Shown piece after piece: positions 1 through 8,703 of a DNA stretch of 33,566 nt. The translations under genes were made by a program, and so were the position numbers. The DNA is from Desulfocapsaceae bacterium. Lineage in GTDB: Bacteria; Desulfobacterota; Desulfobulbia; Desulfobulbales; Desulfocapsaceae. Numbering within the stretch: the stretch's first letter is position 1; each line of letters begins with the position of its first letter. The DNA is taken from assembly GCA_028697885.1 (NCBI GenBank), contig JAQVER010000042.1, positions 1 to 33,566 of the forward strand. The letters are read 5' to 3'. The notes beneath the pieces are model-generated. The model searched no databases. It had not been told where the DNA came from and saw only the letters and a list, made by a program, of their open reading frames with translations.

Positions 1-2
1 TG

Positions 3-2402
3 GAAGGTGTTGATCTGGCGGCGGTCAATCTGGCAGCGGAGAGCATGGAACTGGTTTGGGATGACAGTGTTGTTACTTTTGATTTGATTGCCGCCCGGGT
101 GAAAGAACTGGGTTTTGAGCTTGAACAGGAGGTTGAAAGTGAGGAGCTGACCCTTGATCTGGCTATAACTGGCATGCATTGTGCCTCCTGTTCCACCCGT
201 ATTGAAAAGGTCCTCTCCGGGATGGCAGGTGTGGTGTCGGTTGCGATCAATCTGGTGACCGAGACGGGAACAGTGGTCTACCGTCAAGGGCTGACCAATC
301 AGCGGCAGATTCGTGAGGCCATCGCCAGGTTGGGATTTGAGGCCCGTCCGGTAAGTGCCAGGCTTGATCAGTTCGCCCGTAAACGTCAGGAGACCTTGCA
401 GCGCCTTGCAGCCATGAAGATGCGCCTTTTCTGGTCACTGGGGATGGCCGCGATTCTCTTGCTTGTCTCCATGGGAGAGATGCTGGGGCTTCCCCTGCCG
501 TCCGTTATTAACCCCCATCATTATCCCCTGCGCTTTGCCCTGCTCCAGTTTTGTCTGGTGGTGCCCATCATGGTATTGGGCCGGAATTTTTATCTCGTTG
601 GAATCCCGGCACTCCTGCGGCGGGTTCCCAATATGGATTCTCTCATCGCCATGGGTACGGGTGCCGCCTTCATCTATTCCACGTGGAATCTGGTGGAAAT
701 CATGCTGGGCGGGGATGCGCATATGTTGGTCATGGATCTCTATTTTGAATCGGCAGGGGTGCTGATTGCCTTGGTCTCGCTGGGGAAATATATGGAGACC
801 CGTTCCAAGTCGCACACCTCCGACGCCATTGCCAAGTTGATGCAACTGACCCCGGATAAGGCCATTCTGCTCAAGGGTGAGGAACAGTCAGAGATCCTGG
901 TGGAGGAGATTGAATCTGGAGACCTGTTGTTGGTGCGGCCAGGGGAGCGTGTTCCCGTGGATGGATTGATTGTCAAAGGGCGGACGGCTGTCGATGAATC
1001 CATGCTCACCGGTGAAAGTCTGCCGGTGTCCAAGGGAGAGGGAGACAAGGTTACCTGTGGTACCCTGAATAAAAACGGGGTGTTGCAGATACGCACAGAG
1101 CAGGTGGGGCAGGACACCCTGCTGGCCAGGATTGTCAAGATGGTGCAGACGGCACAGGGCTCCAAGGCCCCCATTGCCGGCATGGCGGATCGGATCAGTC
1201 TTTATTTTGTGCCGGTGGTCATGGCCGTGGCGGTGCTGACAGGACTTGCCTGGTATTTTCTGGGGGGAGCTGAGTTCACCGTGGCCCTCCGCTTTTTTAT
1301 TGCGGTGATGGTCATTGCCTGTCCTTGTGCCATGGGTCTTGCAACTCCAACCTCAATCATGGTGGGAACCGGCCGCGGCGCGCAGCTGGGGGTTTTGATT
1401 AAAAGCGGTGAGGCCTTGGAGATGGCGGAAAAGATCCAAGTGCTGGTCTTTGACAAGACAGGCACCCTGACCTATGGCCGTCCTGAACTTACTGATCTGA
1501 TCAATGTGACAAGTGATGAGAGTGATGAACGGCTGCTTTTTCTGGTCGCTTCTGCAGAGCAGTCTTCAGAGCATCCCCTGGCCGAGGCTTTGGTGGCAGC
1601 CGCAAAGGTTAAGGGAAGCGTACTGAAACAGCCGGAAAGTTTTGAGGCCCTGGTTGGCCAGGGGATTACCGGCCGGGTGGATGGCCGGCAGATCCTTCTT
1701 GGCAATCGGCAGCTGCTAGAAGAAAGAGAGATTGGCGTGGAGGGAGTGGACACTGAGGTTGCCAAGCTGTCGGGGCAGGGGAAGACGGTTTTGTTTCTGG
1801 CAGTTGATGGTCGGTTTGCGGCTCTACTGGCCATTGCCGATAAGCTTAAGCCTGAGGTGCCGGCGGCGGTTGCCAGGATGCGGAAGATGGGGTTGCGCCT
1901 GATCATGCTTACCGGTGACCAGGAGGCTACGGCTCATGCCATTGCCGCCCAGGCTGGGATTGAAGAGGTGATTGCCCAGGTAATGCCTGATAAAAAGGCG
2001 GATAAAATTGTTGCCTTGCAGCAGCAGGGATTGCGAACGGCCATGGTCGGGGACGGGATTAATGATGCCCCGGCGTTGGCTATGGCGGATGTGGGGATTG
2101 CCATGGGAACAGGGAACGATATTGCCATCGAATCTGGTGATATTGTCCTGATGAAAGGTGATCTGGAAGGAGTGATTATTGCTTTACGTCTTTCTCGGGC
2201 AGTAATGAGCAATATCCGGCAGAATCTTTTCTGGGCCTTTGCCTACAACGTCATTGGAATTCCGGTGGCAGCAGGGCTGCTCGTTCTCTTCGGGGGGCCC
2301 AGTTTGAACCCGATGATTGCCGGGGCGGCCATGGCTATGAGTTCGGTGTCGGTTGTTGGTAATGCGTTACGATTGAGGAGATTTGAGAGGAAGCAGGGAT
2401 GA
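3..2402 (+). CDS. copA: Copper-translocating P1B-type ATPase, 5' end outside window
   Basis: This is an inner-membrane P1B ATPase that most likely exports Cu(I) from the cytoplasm. The reading frame is open from the window's first bases, and the residues before the Met at 45 look like the end of a first heavy-metal-binding (HMA) domain, so the real start lies upstream. A second HMA domain follows with the GMHCASC metal-binding motif (about residues 43-49 after that Met). Next come membrane helices, the TGES actuator loop, the intramembrane CPC motif, the phosphorylated Asp in DKTGT, the SEHP motif and the GDGIND hinge. The CPC motif is followed by AMGLATP rather than the common ALGLATP, a minor variant. 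Cu(I) is inferred from CPC plus the HMA motif; Ag(I) is the usual alternative. The family is certain; the missing N-terminus cannot be judged here. Confidence 0.95.
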   Translation, partial: EGVDLAAVNLAAESMELVWDDSVVTFDLIAARVKELGFELEQEVESEELTLDLAITGMHCASCSTRIEKVLSGMAGVVSVAINLVTETGTVVYRQGLTNQRQIREAIARLGFEARPVSARLDQFARKRQETLQRLAAMKMRLFWSLGMAAILLLVSMGEMLGLPLPSVINPHHYPLRFALLQFCLVVPIMVLGRNFYLVGIPALLRRVPNMDSLIAMGTGAAFIYSTWNLVEIMLGGDAHMLVMDLYFESAGVLIALVSLGKYMETRSKSHTSDAIAKLMQLTPDKAILLKGEEQSEILVEEIESGDLLLVRPGERVPVDGLIVKGRTAVDESMLTGESLPVSKGEGDKVTCGTLNKNGVLQIRTEQVGQDTLLARIVKMVQTAQGSKAPIAGMADRISLYFVPVVMAVAVLTGLAWYFLGGAEFTVALRFFIAVMVIACPCAMGLATPTSIMVGTGRGAQLGVLIKSGEALEMAEKIQVLVFDKTGTLTYGRPELTDLINVTSDESDERLLFLVASAEQSSEHPLAEALVAAAKVKGSVLKQPESFEALVGQGITGRVDGRQILLGNRQLLEEREIGVEGVDTEVAKLSGQGKTVLFLAVDGRFAALLAIADKLKPEVPAAVARMRKMGLRLIMLTGDQEATAHAIAAQAGIEEVIAQVMPDKKADKIVALQQQGLRTAMVGDGINDAPALAMADVGIAMGTGNDIAIESGDIVLMKGDLEGVIIALRLSRAVMSNIRQNLFWAFAYNVIGIPVAAGLLVLFGGPSLNPMIAGAAMAMSSVSVVGNALRLRRFERKQG

Positions 2403-2436
2403 GAGGAAAAGGTACTGGCGATTCCCTTTTTTCTTC

Positions 2437-2466
2437 TTGACTTTTCCATAAACAGCTTTATATATT
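2437..2466 (+). promoter_or_regulatory. Sigma70-type promoter for sat
   Basis: A TTGACT -35 box (2437-2442) and a TATATT -10 box (2461-2466) are separated by 18 bp, both close to consensus. Transcription would begin near 2473 and leave an untranslated leader of about 90 nt before sat. It lies between the ATPase stop and sat, so sat is probably transcribed on its own, as suits a highly expressed catabolic gene. Confidence 0.6.
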
Positions 2467-2564
2467 GAAATGCTTTAGTGAATGGTTGTTCATTAAATTG
2501 CCCACTTCAAGGTTGGGGTTGGCGTTATTATTCATGAAAAAAAATCAACAAAAGAGGGAGTCCT

Positions 2565-3845
2565 ATGTTCTCAAAATTGGTTGCACCACATGGCGGAAGA
2601 GGTTTGGTTTGTGCATTGCTCGAAGATGGTGAGCGCGAGGCAGAACTGAAAGTAGCTGCAGGCTTGAAGCAGGTTGAGATTTCTGCCCGTACCAAAGGCG
2701 ATCTCATCATGATGGGAATTGGTGGTTTCAGTCCTCTTGATGGCTTCATGACCAAAGCTGACTGGAAAGGCGTTTGTGAGAATTTTCAGATGGCAGATGG
2801 CACCTTCTGGCCAGTACCCATCACCCTGGATGTATCTGCCGCTGATGCCGCTGAAATTAATCCAGGAGATCATATCGCCCTGGTAAAAGATGGCGAGACT
2901 TTCGCCACCATGAAGGTTGCAGAAAAATATGAGATGACCGAGGCTGACAAGCGTTGGGAGTGTGAGAAGGTCTTTATCGGTGAGGGCGAGGAGTCTGTCG
3001 GTGGTAAATTCTGGGAGATCGCTCCTAATGATCATCCAGGTGTTATCATGGTTATGGCTCAGAAAGAGTTCAACCTTGCCGGTCCTGTAAAGGTTCTTTC
3101 TCAGGGTGAGTATCCAGTAGAGTATCCTGGCGTATTCTTGACCCCTGCCCAGACCCGTCGTATGTTTGACGAGCGCGGTTGGGCCAACGTTGCCGCCTTG
3201 CAACTGCGTAACCCAATGCATCGCTCCCATGAGTATCTGGCCAAGATCGCTGTCGAGGTATGTGACGGTGTTCTGATCCACTCCCTTATCGGTAATTTGA
3301 AAGCCGGTGATATTCCTGCCGCTACCCGTGTGAAAGCCATCGATATCCTTATCGATAAATATTTTGTAAAAGAGAACGTTATCAACGCTGGTTATCCTCT
3401 GGATATGCGTTATGCCGGTCCTCGTGAAGCACTGCTTCATGCCACCTTCCGTCAGAACTATGGCGTTAACAACATGCTGATCGGTCGCGATCATGCTGGT
3501 GTTGGTGATTTCTACGGCCTGTTCGAGGCTCAGGAGATTTTTGATCGTATTCCTAAGACCGGTGACAACAGCAAAGATCTTCAGTGTAAACCAATGAAGA
3601 TCGACTGGACCTTCTACTGTAAAGAGTGTGATGGTATGGCTTCTCTGCGTACCTGCCCACATGACAAATCTTCCCGCGTAATCCTTTCCGGTACCAAACT
3701 GCGTAAGGCCCTTTCCGCTGGCGAGGAGATTGTTGACCACTTTGGTCGTGAGGAAGTTCTTGTTCATCTCAAAAAATACTATGCAGGCCTGACCGAGAAG
3801 GTTGAGGTTAAAATGCAGGGTGCTGCCTCTGGCGCTTCCATGTAA
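2565..3845 (+). CDS. sat: Sulfate adenylyltransferase (ATP sulfurylase)
   Basis: The cytoplasmic enzyme converts sulfate and ATP to adenosine 5'-phosphosulfate and pyrophosphate. This is the activation step of dissimilatory sulfate reduction, and it runs in reverse in sulfur oxidisers and disproportionators. The 426-residue length fits the homomeric Sat family. Visible motifs are QLRNP followed by HRSHE (nucleotide binding, about residues 217-227) and GRDHAG (about 307-312). A cluster C-x2-C...C-x-H near residue 350 matches the metal-binding insert seen in sulfate reducers. The ATG follows an AGAGGGAG ribosome site at good spacing. It has its own promoter and a strong terminator. AprBA and Qmo genes, the usual functional partners, are not in this window. 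A 398-codon open frame on the opposite strand is a codon-bias shadow. Confidence 0.97.
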   Translation: MFSKLVAPHGGRGLVCALLEDGEREAELKVAAGLKQVEISARTKGDLIMMGIGGFSPLDGFMTKADWKGVCENFQMADGTFWPVPITLDVSAADAAEINPGDHIALVKDGETFATMKVAEKYEMTEADKRWECEKVFIGEGEESVGGKFWEIAPNDHPGVIMVMAQKEFNLAGPVKVLSQGEYPVEYPGVFLTPAQTRRMFDERGWANVAALQLRNPMHRSHEYLAKIAVEVCDGVLIHSLIGNLKAGDIPAATRVKAIDILIDKYFVKENVINAGYPLDMRYAGPREALLHATFRQNYGVNNMLIGRDHAGVGDFYGLFEAQEIFDRIPKTGDNSKDLQCKPMKIDWTFYCKECDGMASLRTCPHDKSSRVILSGTKLRKALSAGEEIVDHFGREEVLVHLKKYYAGLTEKVEVKMQGAASGASM

Positions 3846-3877
3846 TAGTAGTCAAGACTAGTTTTTTTGAGTCTGTA

Positions 3878-3917
3878 AAAGGAGATACTGCCCATTGGGT
3901 GGTATCTCCTTTTTTTA
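3878..3917 (+). terminator. Rho-independent terminator after sat
   Basis: AAAGGAGATAC (3878-3888) pairs perfectly with GTATCTCCTTT (3902-3912), and the inner bases GCCC/GGGT can extend the stem. A T-rich run follows. It begins about 30 bp after the sat stop and ends sat transcription before aroB. Confidence 0.9.
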
Positions 3918-3945
3918 TTTATGTCCTTCTTCCCCGTAATCTATC

Positions 3946-5028
3946 ATGACACATACTCTTGATGTTGGACTTGGTGACCGAACCTATCCTATCTTTATTG
4001 AAGATGGCATTATGGCCACTGTTGGCGTGGATCTGGCAAAACGTAAGATTGCCAAACGTTTTGCGGTGATTGCCGATGACAATGTGGCCCGTCTCTATGG
4101 CAGTACTTTGATGAAATCCCTCAAAGATGCCGGGATTGCGGCAGAATTGCTCACCTTTCCGCAAGGTGAGGCCAGCAAGAATCTACAGGTCTTTGCAGAT
4201 CTTGCCAGCCGCCTGGCACAATTGGGTATTGACCGAAAGGACGGCTTGATTGCCTTGGGTGGCGGGGTCACCGGTGACCTGACCGGGTTTCTGGCATCCT
4301 CCTATCTGCGGGGCATCCCTTTTGTCCAGGTGCCGACGACTCTGCTCTCTCAGGTGGACAGCTCGGTAGGGGGCAAGACCGGGGTTGATATCCCGGAGGG
4401 GAAAAATCTGGTGGGGGCCTTTTATCAACCTAAAGCCGTTTATATAGATACAGCGGTGCTGACCACCCTTCCACTGGTGGAGTTGCTTGGTGGTCTGGCC
4501 GAGGTCATCAAATATGGGGTGATCAGGGACTTCGATTTCTTTGTCTTTCTGGAGCGTCATTTGGATCGCATCCTCTGTCTTGATCAGGAGAGTATCCAGG
4601 AGATGATCTTTACCTGTTGCCGGATTAAGGCGGAGGTGGTCGCTGAGGATGAGCGGGAGTCTGACCTGCGGCGAATCTTGAATTTCGGTCATACCATTGG
4701 GCATGCCGTGGAAGCCGCCTCTGACTTTTCCATTATTCATGGCCTGGCCGTGGCCATCGGCATGGTTGCCGCTCTGCGACTGGCGGTGGCATGCGAGCTC
4801 TGTAAAAGAAGTGATGCCGGCCGGGTTGCGGCCCTGATCAATGCCTATGGACTGCCAACGGAGATTCCTCCGGACCTTGACCGGGAGCGCATAAAAAAAT
4901 ACCTGCTGACCGACAAGAAGACGGTGGGCGGCTCAGTTTTTTATGTCCTGCCAACAGCCATCGGCAGCGTGGTAATCACCAATGAAGTGAGCAATGCGCA
5001 GGTGGATGCAGTTTTGTCCAGGAGGTGA
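3946..5028 (+). CDS. aroB: 3-dehydroquinate synthase
   Basis: This is the second enzyme of the shikimate pathway. It cyclises DAHP to 3-dehydroquinate using NAD and a divalent metal in the cytoplasm. The 360-residue length is standard. The glycine-rich NAD-binding stretch GGGVTGDLTGF (about residues 103-113) is followed by PTTLLSQVDSSVGGK. The metal-ligand region contains GHTIGHAVE and a later IHG. The ATG at 3946 gives a typical N-terminus, although no strong ribosome site precedes it. It sits directly after the sat terminator, so it needs its own promoter, which I could not identify. It converges with the minus-strand NTase gene, with only 34 bp between their stops. Confidence 0.97.
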   Translation: MTHTLDVGLGDRTYPIFIEDGIMATVGVDLAKRKIAKRFAVIADDNVARLYGSTLMKSLKDAGIAAELLTFPQGEASKNLQVFADLASRLAQLGIDRKDGLIALGGGVTGDLTGFLASSYLRGIPFVQVPTTLLSQVDSSVGGKTGVDIPEGKNLVGAFYQPKAVYIDTAVLTTLPLVELLGGLAEVIKYGVIRDFDFFVFLERHLDRILCLDQESIQEMIFTCCRIKAEVVAEDERESDLRRILNFGHTIGHAVEAASDFSIIHGLAVAIGMVAALRLAVACELCKRSDAGRVAALINAYGLPTEIPPDLDRERIKKYLLTDKKTVGGSVFYVLPTAIGSVVITNEVSNAQVDAVLSRR

Positions 5029-5062
5029 AAAAGGACAAGAAGCAGTGATTGCGGGATGACTT

Positions 5063-6106
5063 TTAATCCGGAAAAGTGGCGATAATCTGGTCAGTGACAT
5101 CTTGCATTTCTGCAAGCAGGACGTGAGCAAGTTGGGTACGTTCACGGATATCTTCAGCAGAGGTAAGCCCTATGGCCTGCAGGAGTTCGTGAGCATAGCC
5201 AAGGTATTTAGCCTGTTGCTCAGGGGGGGCATCGGCTTTGATGGCAGCGCATGAAATCATCATGAAAAGGGTGATCCAGAAGACAGATTCGCGGTGTCCG
5301 TCTTCATTGAACATTTCCAGGGTGCCCTCAACGAGGTATGGGCGGATGCAGGATTTGAGTTTATGATCGTAAGGAACAGGGCTCTTGTGGATGGTAAGGG
5401 CGTAGTCAAAGGCCTCAGTCGTTTTTGTAAGGAAATTTTCAACGTCGACAGGAATAATATTTTGTGAGCCGAGGAAATGGTGAAGTTTTTCGAAGATCTC
5501 TTTTTCCTGATCAGTTTGAATGATGTTTCGTAGTTGCAGCATGTTACGCCGATGCGTGAGGGGCGTGAGACGCACGGTAGTGAGTGTGGCGATGAGATTC
5601 ATGTTCAGCTCGCCAACAGCGAAGATGGCCTGAGTTATATCTTGAGCTCCGCGGAGAGCTTCAAACGCTTTGTGGGCATCGGCCAGCATTTCGTCACGTC
5701 TGGCTGTGACCCATTTTTTCTTCGGATATTCTTTTTTGATAATTGCGGCCAACTTGGTCAGTTTCCCCTCAGGATCCAGCAGGATACTGTGATCAGCAGC
5801 AAAAATGGATGCGTTACTGGCATCTGCGAGAAGTCTCTCGGCAGATTCGTAGCGTTGGACAGGAACAACAATGGCCTCTATGATGAGACCATCGTGGTTG
5901 CAATCGTCGATACCCTGATCCGTGATAGAATTGAGAATAATGCCAAGATCAACATCACGGTAGGCCGGAAAGGGGGCATCCAGCGGCATGTGATGCAATG
6001 AACCAACAAGATGGGCTCCGACAAAATCCTGACGATCTCCATATTTGTCCTCAATCCATTGACGTGCAATGTTGATTACCTGTGCAACGGTACGTTCAGT
6101 TGTCAT
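5063..6106 (-). CDS. Nucleotidyltransferase-fold protein B (paralogue of A)
   Basis: This 347-residue protein has what looks like a DNA polymerase beta-type nucleotidyltransferase core at its N-terminus: G35-S36, then D51-V-D53, with a possible third carboxylate at E77 in a strand-like LIIEAIV. The substrate is unknown. The C-terminal two thirds share long motifs with protein A (7649-8701), such as THRR..xxQLRNI and PYxxKLxxxIRPYLxEGT...RESxFWI, so the two are paralogues over their full length. The start is the ATG at 6106, preceded by AGGAGAA; a longer frame to 6211 has no support. The ATG overlaps the MFS stop as ATGA, which suggests translational coupling. It could adenylylate a small molecule, as aminoglycoside NTases do, but that is inference from the fold alone. 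A non-catalytic role is also possible. Confidence 0.7.
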   Translation of the reverse strand: MTTERTVAQVINIARQWIEDKYGDRQDFVGAHLVGSLHHMPLDAPFPAYRDVDLGIILNSITDQGIDDCNHDGLIIEAIVVPVQRYESAERLLADASNASIFAADHSILLDPEGKLTKLAAIIKKEYPKKKWVTARRDEMLADAHKAFEALRGAQDITQAIFAVGELNMNLIATLTTVRLTPLTHRRNMLQLRNIIQTDQEKEIFEKLHHFLGSQNIIPVDVENFLTKTTEAFDYALTIHKSPVPYDHKLKSCIRPYLVEGTLEMFNEDGHRESVFWITLFMMISCAAIKADAPPEQQAKYLGYAHELLQAIGLTSAEDIRERTQLAHVLLAEMQDVTDQIIATFPD

Positions 6107-7608
6107 GACAATTCTCCTGATAAATTTGTAATGGGTACAGTGGTCTCGCGGCGTATCGTGGCATAAAGGGTGAGTATGATGAGCCATACCGTACATGTGC
6201 CAAAAAGCCATGCAAATGCATGTGGTGGAAAGACCAGACTGGTCGTTTGTGCTGCTGCGTCTTTGATATGTTTGACACCACCGATGAGATTAAAAAACTC
6301 ACCGGCAAGAGTTGTTCCTATTGCGGAACCGGCCATGAGGTTAACGGAAAGCAGTCCGGCGATGGATGCTTGATGGTCGCGGGTTATGCTGTGGAGAGAG
6401 CTGTTGGTGTTGGCTGCGCTGAAGAAGGTACTGCCGCAACCAATGAGTACCTGAAGGACAATGATCCCGATAATGTAGCGAGTGTATATGGCTGGATTTT
6501 CTATGCTTGACGGGAGAACAATGAAGCCGGCGATTCCGAGGGTCATGAGAACAAGACCAAGGGCAATGGTTTTTTGCATACCACGACGGTCAGACATCGC
6601 GCCGGCGAAAGGACCGATGATTCCCATGCTGATGGCTCCGGCTGCGAGCACAAGGCCCGCTTTTGCGGGCGTAAGCATAAGTACCGTCTGCAGGTAGAAT
6701 GGAATGATGAAGTTGGTGATGCCCATGAGAACGCGCACCGAAAAACCGTTCATAAAGTTGTAACCCAGGGGGCTAATGCGCAGTAGTCGCAGGTGGAGAA
6801 AGCTCTCTTCGTGGCAGAATTCATGGCGCAGCCATCCGACAATCATGATCATACCGATGAGAGTGGTGGAGAGTGACAGGAATAGCGAATTATTGGACTT
6901 GCTGAGCCAGTGGTTCACGATCCAGACGAGAGCACCGAAGCCGGCAGCCATCCATAGCATGCCCTGCCAATCAAAAGCGAGGGCAATATTAGCGTCGCGT
7001 TGAATTCCTGAACGTTTGGTCATGATAAAGTTCCAGGGCAGTGCGATGAGACCGATGGGAAAGCTGATAAGGAAAATGGAACGCCAACTCCAGAGATGGA
7101 TAAGAATACCACCGGCGCCGAGTCCGCAAAGGATACCAAGGGCGAAGGTGGTTCCGGCGACCCCAAGTGCGCGTCCGTGCATAGAGCGTGGGAAGACTCG
7201 CAGTACAATCACTTTGTTCAGGGACAGAATGAGCGATGCGCCCATTGCTGCAGCAATGCGCAGGGCGATGAGGGATGGAAGATTCCAGGAGAGGCCGCAT
7301 GAACCTGAGGCAAGAGTGAAAAGGGCAACCCCGAACAGGAACATGCGTCGTATACCGAAGCGTCGACCCAACCAGGCGGATACCGGCAAGGTAAGTGCCG
7401 CTGTGGCCGTGTAGCAGATGGCCACCCATTTGACCTCGGCCAGGGTCAGATGAAGTTGTTTGCGGATTACAGGCAGGGCAAGATTGACCACGCCGCTGTC
7501 GAACGTGCACATGAAGACGCAAAGCTGCATGCCGATAAGCATGCTCCAGTAGAATGAATCGGGGAGTTTTTGCTCTAGGTTCGTCACTGAATCTTGTCCT
7601 GTTGTCAT
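6103..7608 (-). CDS. MFS multidrug-type exporter, DHA2-like
   Basis: This is an integral membrane protein of 501 residues with about 14 hydrophobic helices, the size and pattern of the 14-helix DHA2 drug:proton antiporters (EmrB/QacA relatives). The first helix region carries the D-x-G-V-V-N-x-A-L-P signature. The loop between helices 2 and 3 has the basic GRRFGIRR motif, and there is a GxLxGPxxGG-like antiporter motif C region around residues 155-170. It lies between two paralogous NTase-like genes. It starts 40 bp after the stop of A and its stop overlaps the start of B by 4 bp. That placement suggests it exports, or gives self-protection against, whatever the block makes. The substrate cannot be read from sequence. 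The ribosome site (ACAGG) is weak. Confidence 0.85.
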   Translation of the reverse strand: MTTGQDSVTNLEQKLPDSFYWSMLIGMQLCVFMCTFDSGVVNLALPVIRKQLHLTLAEVKWVAICYTATAALTLPVSAWLGRRFGIRRMFLFGVALFTLASGSCGLSWNLPSLIALRIAAAMGASLILSLNKVIVLRVFPRSMHGRALGVAGTTFALGILCGLGAGGILIHLWSWRSIFLISFPIGLIALPWNFIMTKRSGIQRDANIALAFDWQGMLWMAAGFGALVWIVNHWLSKSNNSLFLSLSTTLIGMIMIVGWLRHEFCHEESFLHLRLLRISPLGYNFMNGFSVRVLMGITNFIIPFYLQTVLMLTPAKAGLVLAAGAISMGIIGPFAGAMSDRRGMQKTIALGLVLMTLGIAGFIVLPSSIENPAIYTRYIIGIIVLQVLIGCGSTFFSAANTNSSLHSITRDHQASIAGLLSVNLMAGSAIGTTLAGEFFNLIGGVKHIKDAAAQTTSLVFPPHAFAWLFGTCTVWLIILTLYATIRRETTVPITNLSGELS

Positions 7609-7648
7609 TGGTGTTGACCTGTTACGTTAAAGACAAAGCGGAGCTGGG

Positions 7649-8701
7649 TCAGTCTGTGATGTCTGGTGATGTCATCAATGTTTTTTTGACGTAGTCACAG
7701 AGCTGAGGATAAAATACTTCGCATGCCTTCGTGCGTTCTGTTCGCCCCTGTTCGCTATCGATGCCTAAGGCATGGAGAAACTGACCCATCTTTGCCATGG
7801 CTGCCGGCTTTTCGGCTTCTGTCCCGTCGGTCTGGATAACCATGGAAGCTATAACAAAAAATCGTGCTATCCAGAAGATGGACTCCCGATAGCCGCCCTC
7901 ATGGAATATTTCTTTGGTGCCTTCAAGCAGATAGGGACGAATAAATGGTTCAAGTTTATAGGCGTAGGGAATAGGAGTTTTAAAAATTTCCACTGCCCGG
8001 TCAAATGCGCAAACAGCATCAGCAAGAAACTGTTCCGCCTGAGTCTGTGTGATGTCATGGCTACCGACGGTTCTCAAGTAGCTTTCAAACAGCTCATCTT
8101 CTCCGGCAGTGTGGAGAATGTTGCGTAACTGGATGTCACCGCGTCTGTGGGTGGGTGGAAATTGGTGAATGGCGGTCAGTGTGCCGGCGGTGAACATGGT
8201 ATAGCGCCCGAAGTTGAACATGTAATCTCCGATGCCCTTAGCCTCTTTCATCCCGTTGAGATTCTCAAAAACGTATTTCATCTCCTGTTCACAACGGGCT
8301 TGTACCCACTTACGTCGTGAGAATTCAGCCTTTACTTTTTGGTGAAGTTCATTAAGAAAGCCATAGGGGTCGAGAAGGATACTGTCAGCGGCAATGTTGT
8401 CGGCGTGCATGCAATTGGATAGAATTTTTTCTGCGTCGCTGAATAGACTGGGATTGGAGCGGATCACTTCCACGATGTAGCCATTGACGTTTTTTTCTGT
8501 GTTCTGGCGCTCTTCAACGCTGTCGGTGATGACACCGATATCAATATCGCGGTATTCGGGAAATGGAGCGTCGGGTGACATAGAGTTGATAGAGCCGATG
8601 ATGAATGCACCCTTGAATCCAGGATCATCGGTGAATGTCTCCTGAATATAGTGGCGGGCCATCTCAACGATCTGGCGAACGCTTTTTGCTTCTGATACCA
8701 T
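7649..8701 (-). CDS. Nucleotidyltransferase-fold protein A
   Basis: This 350-residue protein shows the same apparent nucleotidyltransferase core as protein B: G36-S37, D52-I-D54 and a possible third acidic residue at E78. The gap between GS and DxD (about 14 residues) is slightly longer than in many NTases. The rest is mostly helical and carries the shared THRR, QLRNI, IRPYLLEGT and RESIFWI motifs. The start at 8701 is chosen because AAAGGAGC precedes it, and it begins 2 bp after the stop of the hydrolase gene; the extra 12 residues up to 8737 lack a ribosome site. The ribosome site lies inside the hydrolase coding end, so the genes are probably coupled. I do not recognise a named family; function is inferred only at fold level. 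Confidence 0.7.
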   Translation of the reverse strand: MVSEAKSVRQIVEMARHYIQETFTDDPGFKGAFIIGSINSMSPDAPFPEYRDIDIGVITDSVEERQNTEKNVNGYIVEVIRSNPSLFSDAEKILSNCMHADNIAADSILLDPYGFLNELHQKVKAEFSRRKWVQARCEQEMKYVFENLNGMKEAKGIGDYMFNFGRYTMFTAGTLTAIHQFPPTHRRGDIQLRNILHTAGEDELFESYLRTVGSHDITQTQAEQFLADAVCAFDRAVEIFKTPIPYAYKLEPFIRPYLLEGTKEIFHEGGYRESIFWIARFFVIASMVIQTDGTEAEKPAAMAKMGQFLHALGIDSEQGRTERTKACEVFYPQLCDYVKKTLMTSPDITD

Positions 8702-8703
8702 TG

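Noticed and set aside
2571-3767. 398-codon ORF antisense to sat
   Set aside because: It lies fully inside sat on the other strand. Its translation matches nothing I recognise and is explained by the codon bias of sat.
4213-4230. Sigma54-like TGGCAC element inside aroB
   Set aside because: The partner TTGC at correct spacing is missing and it lies within coding sequence.
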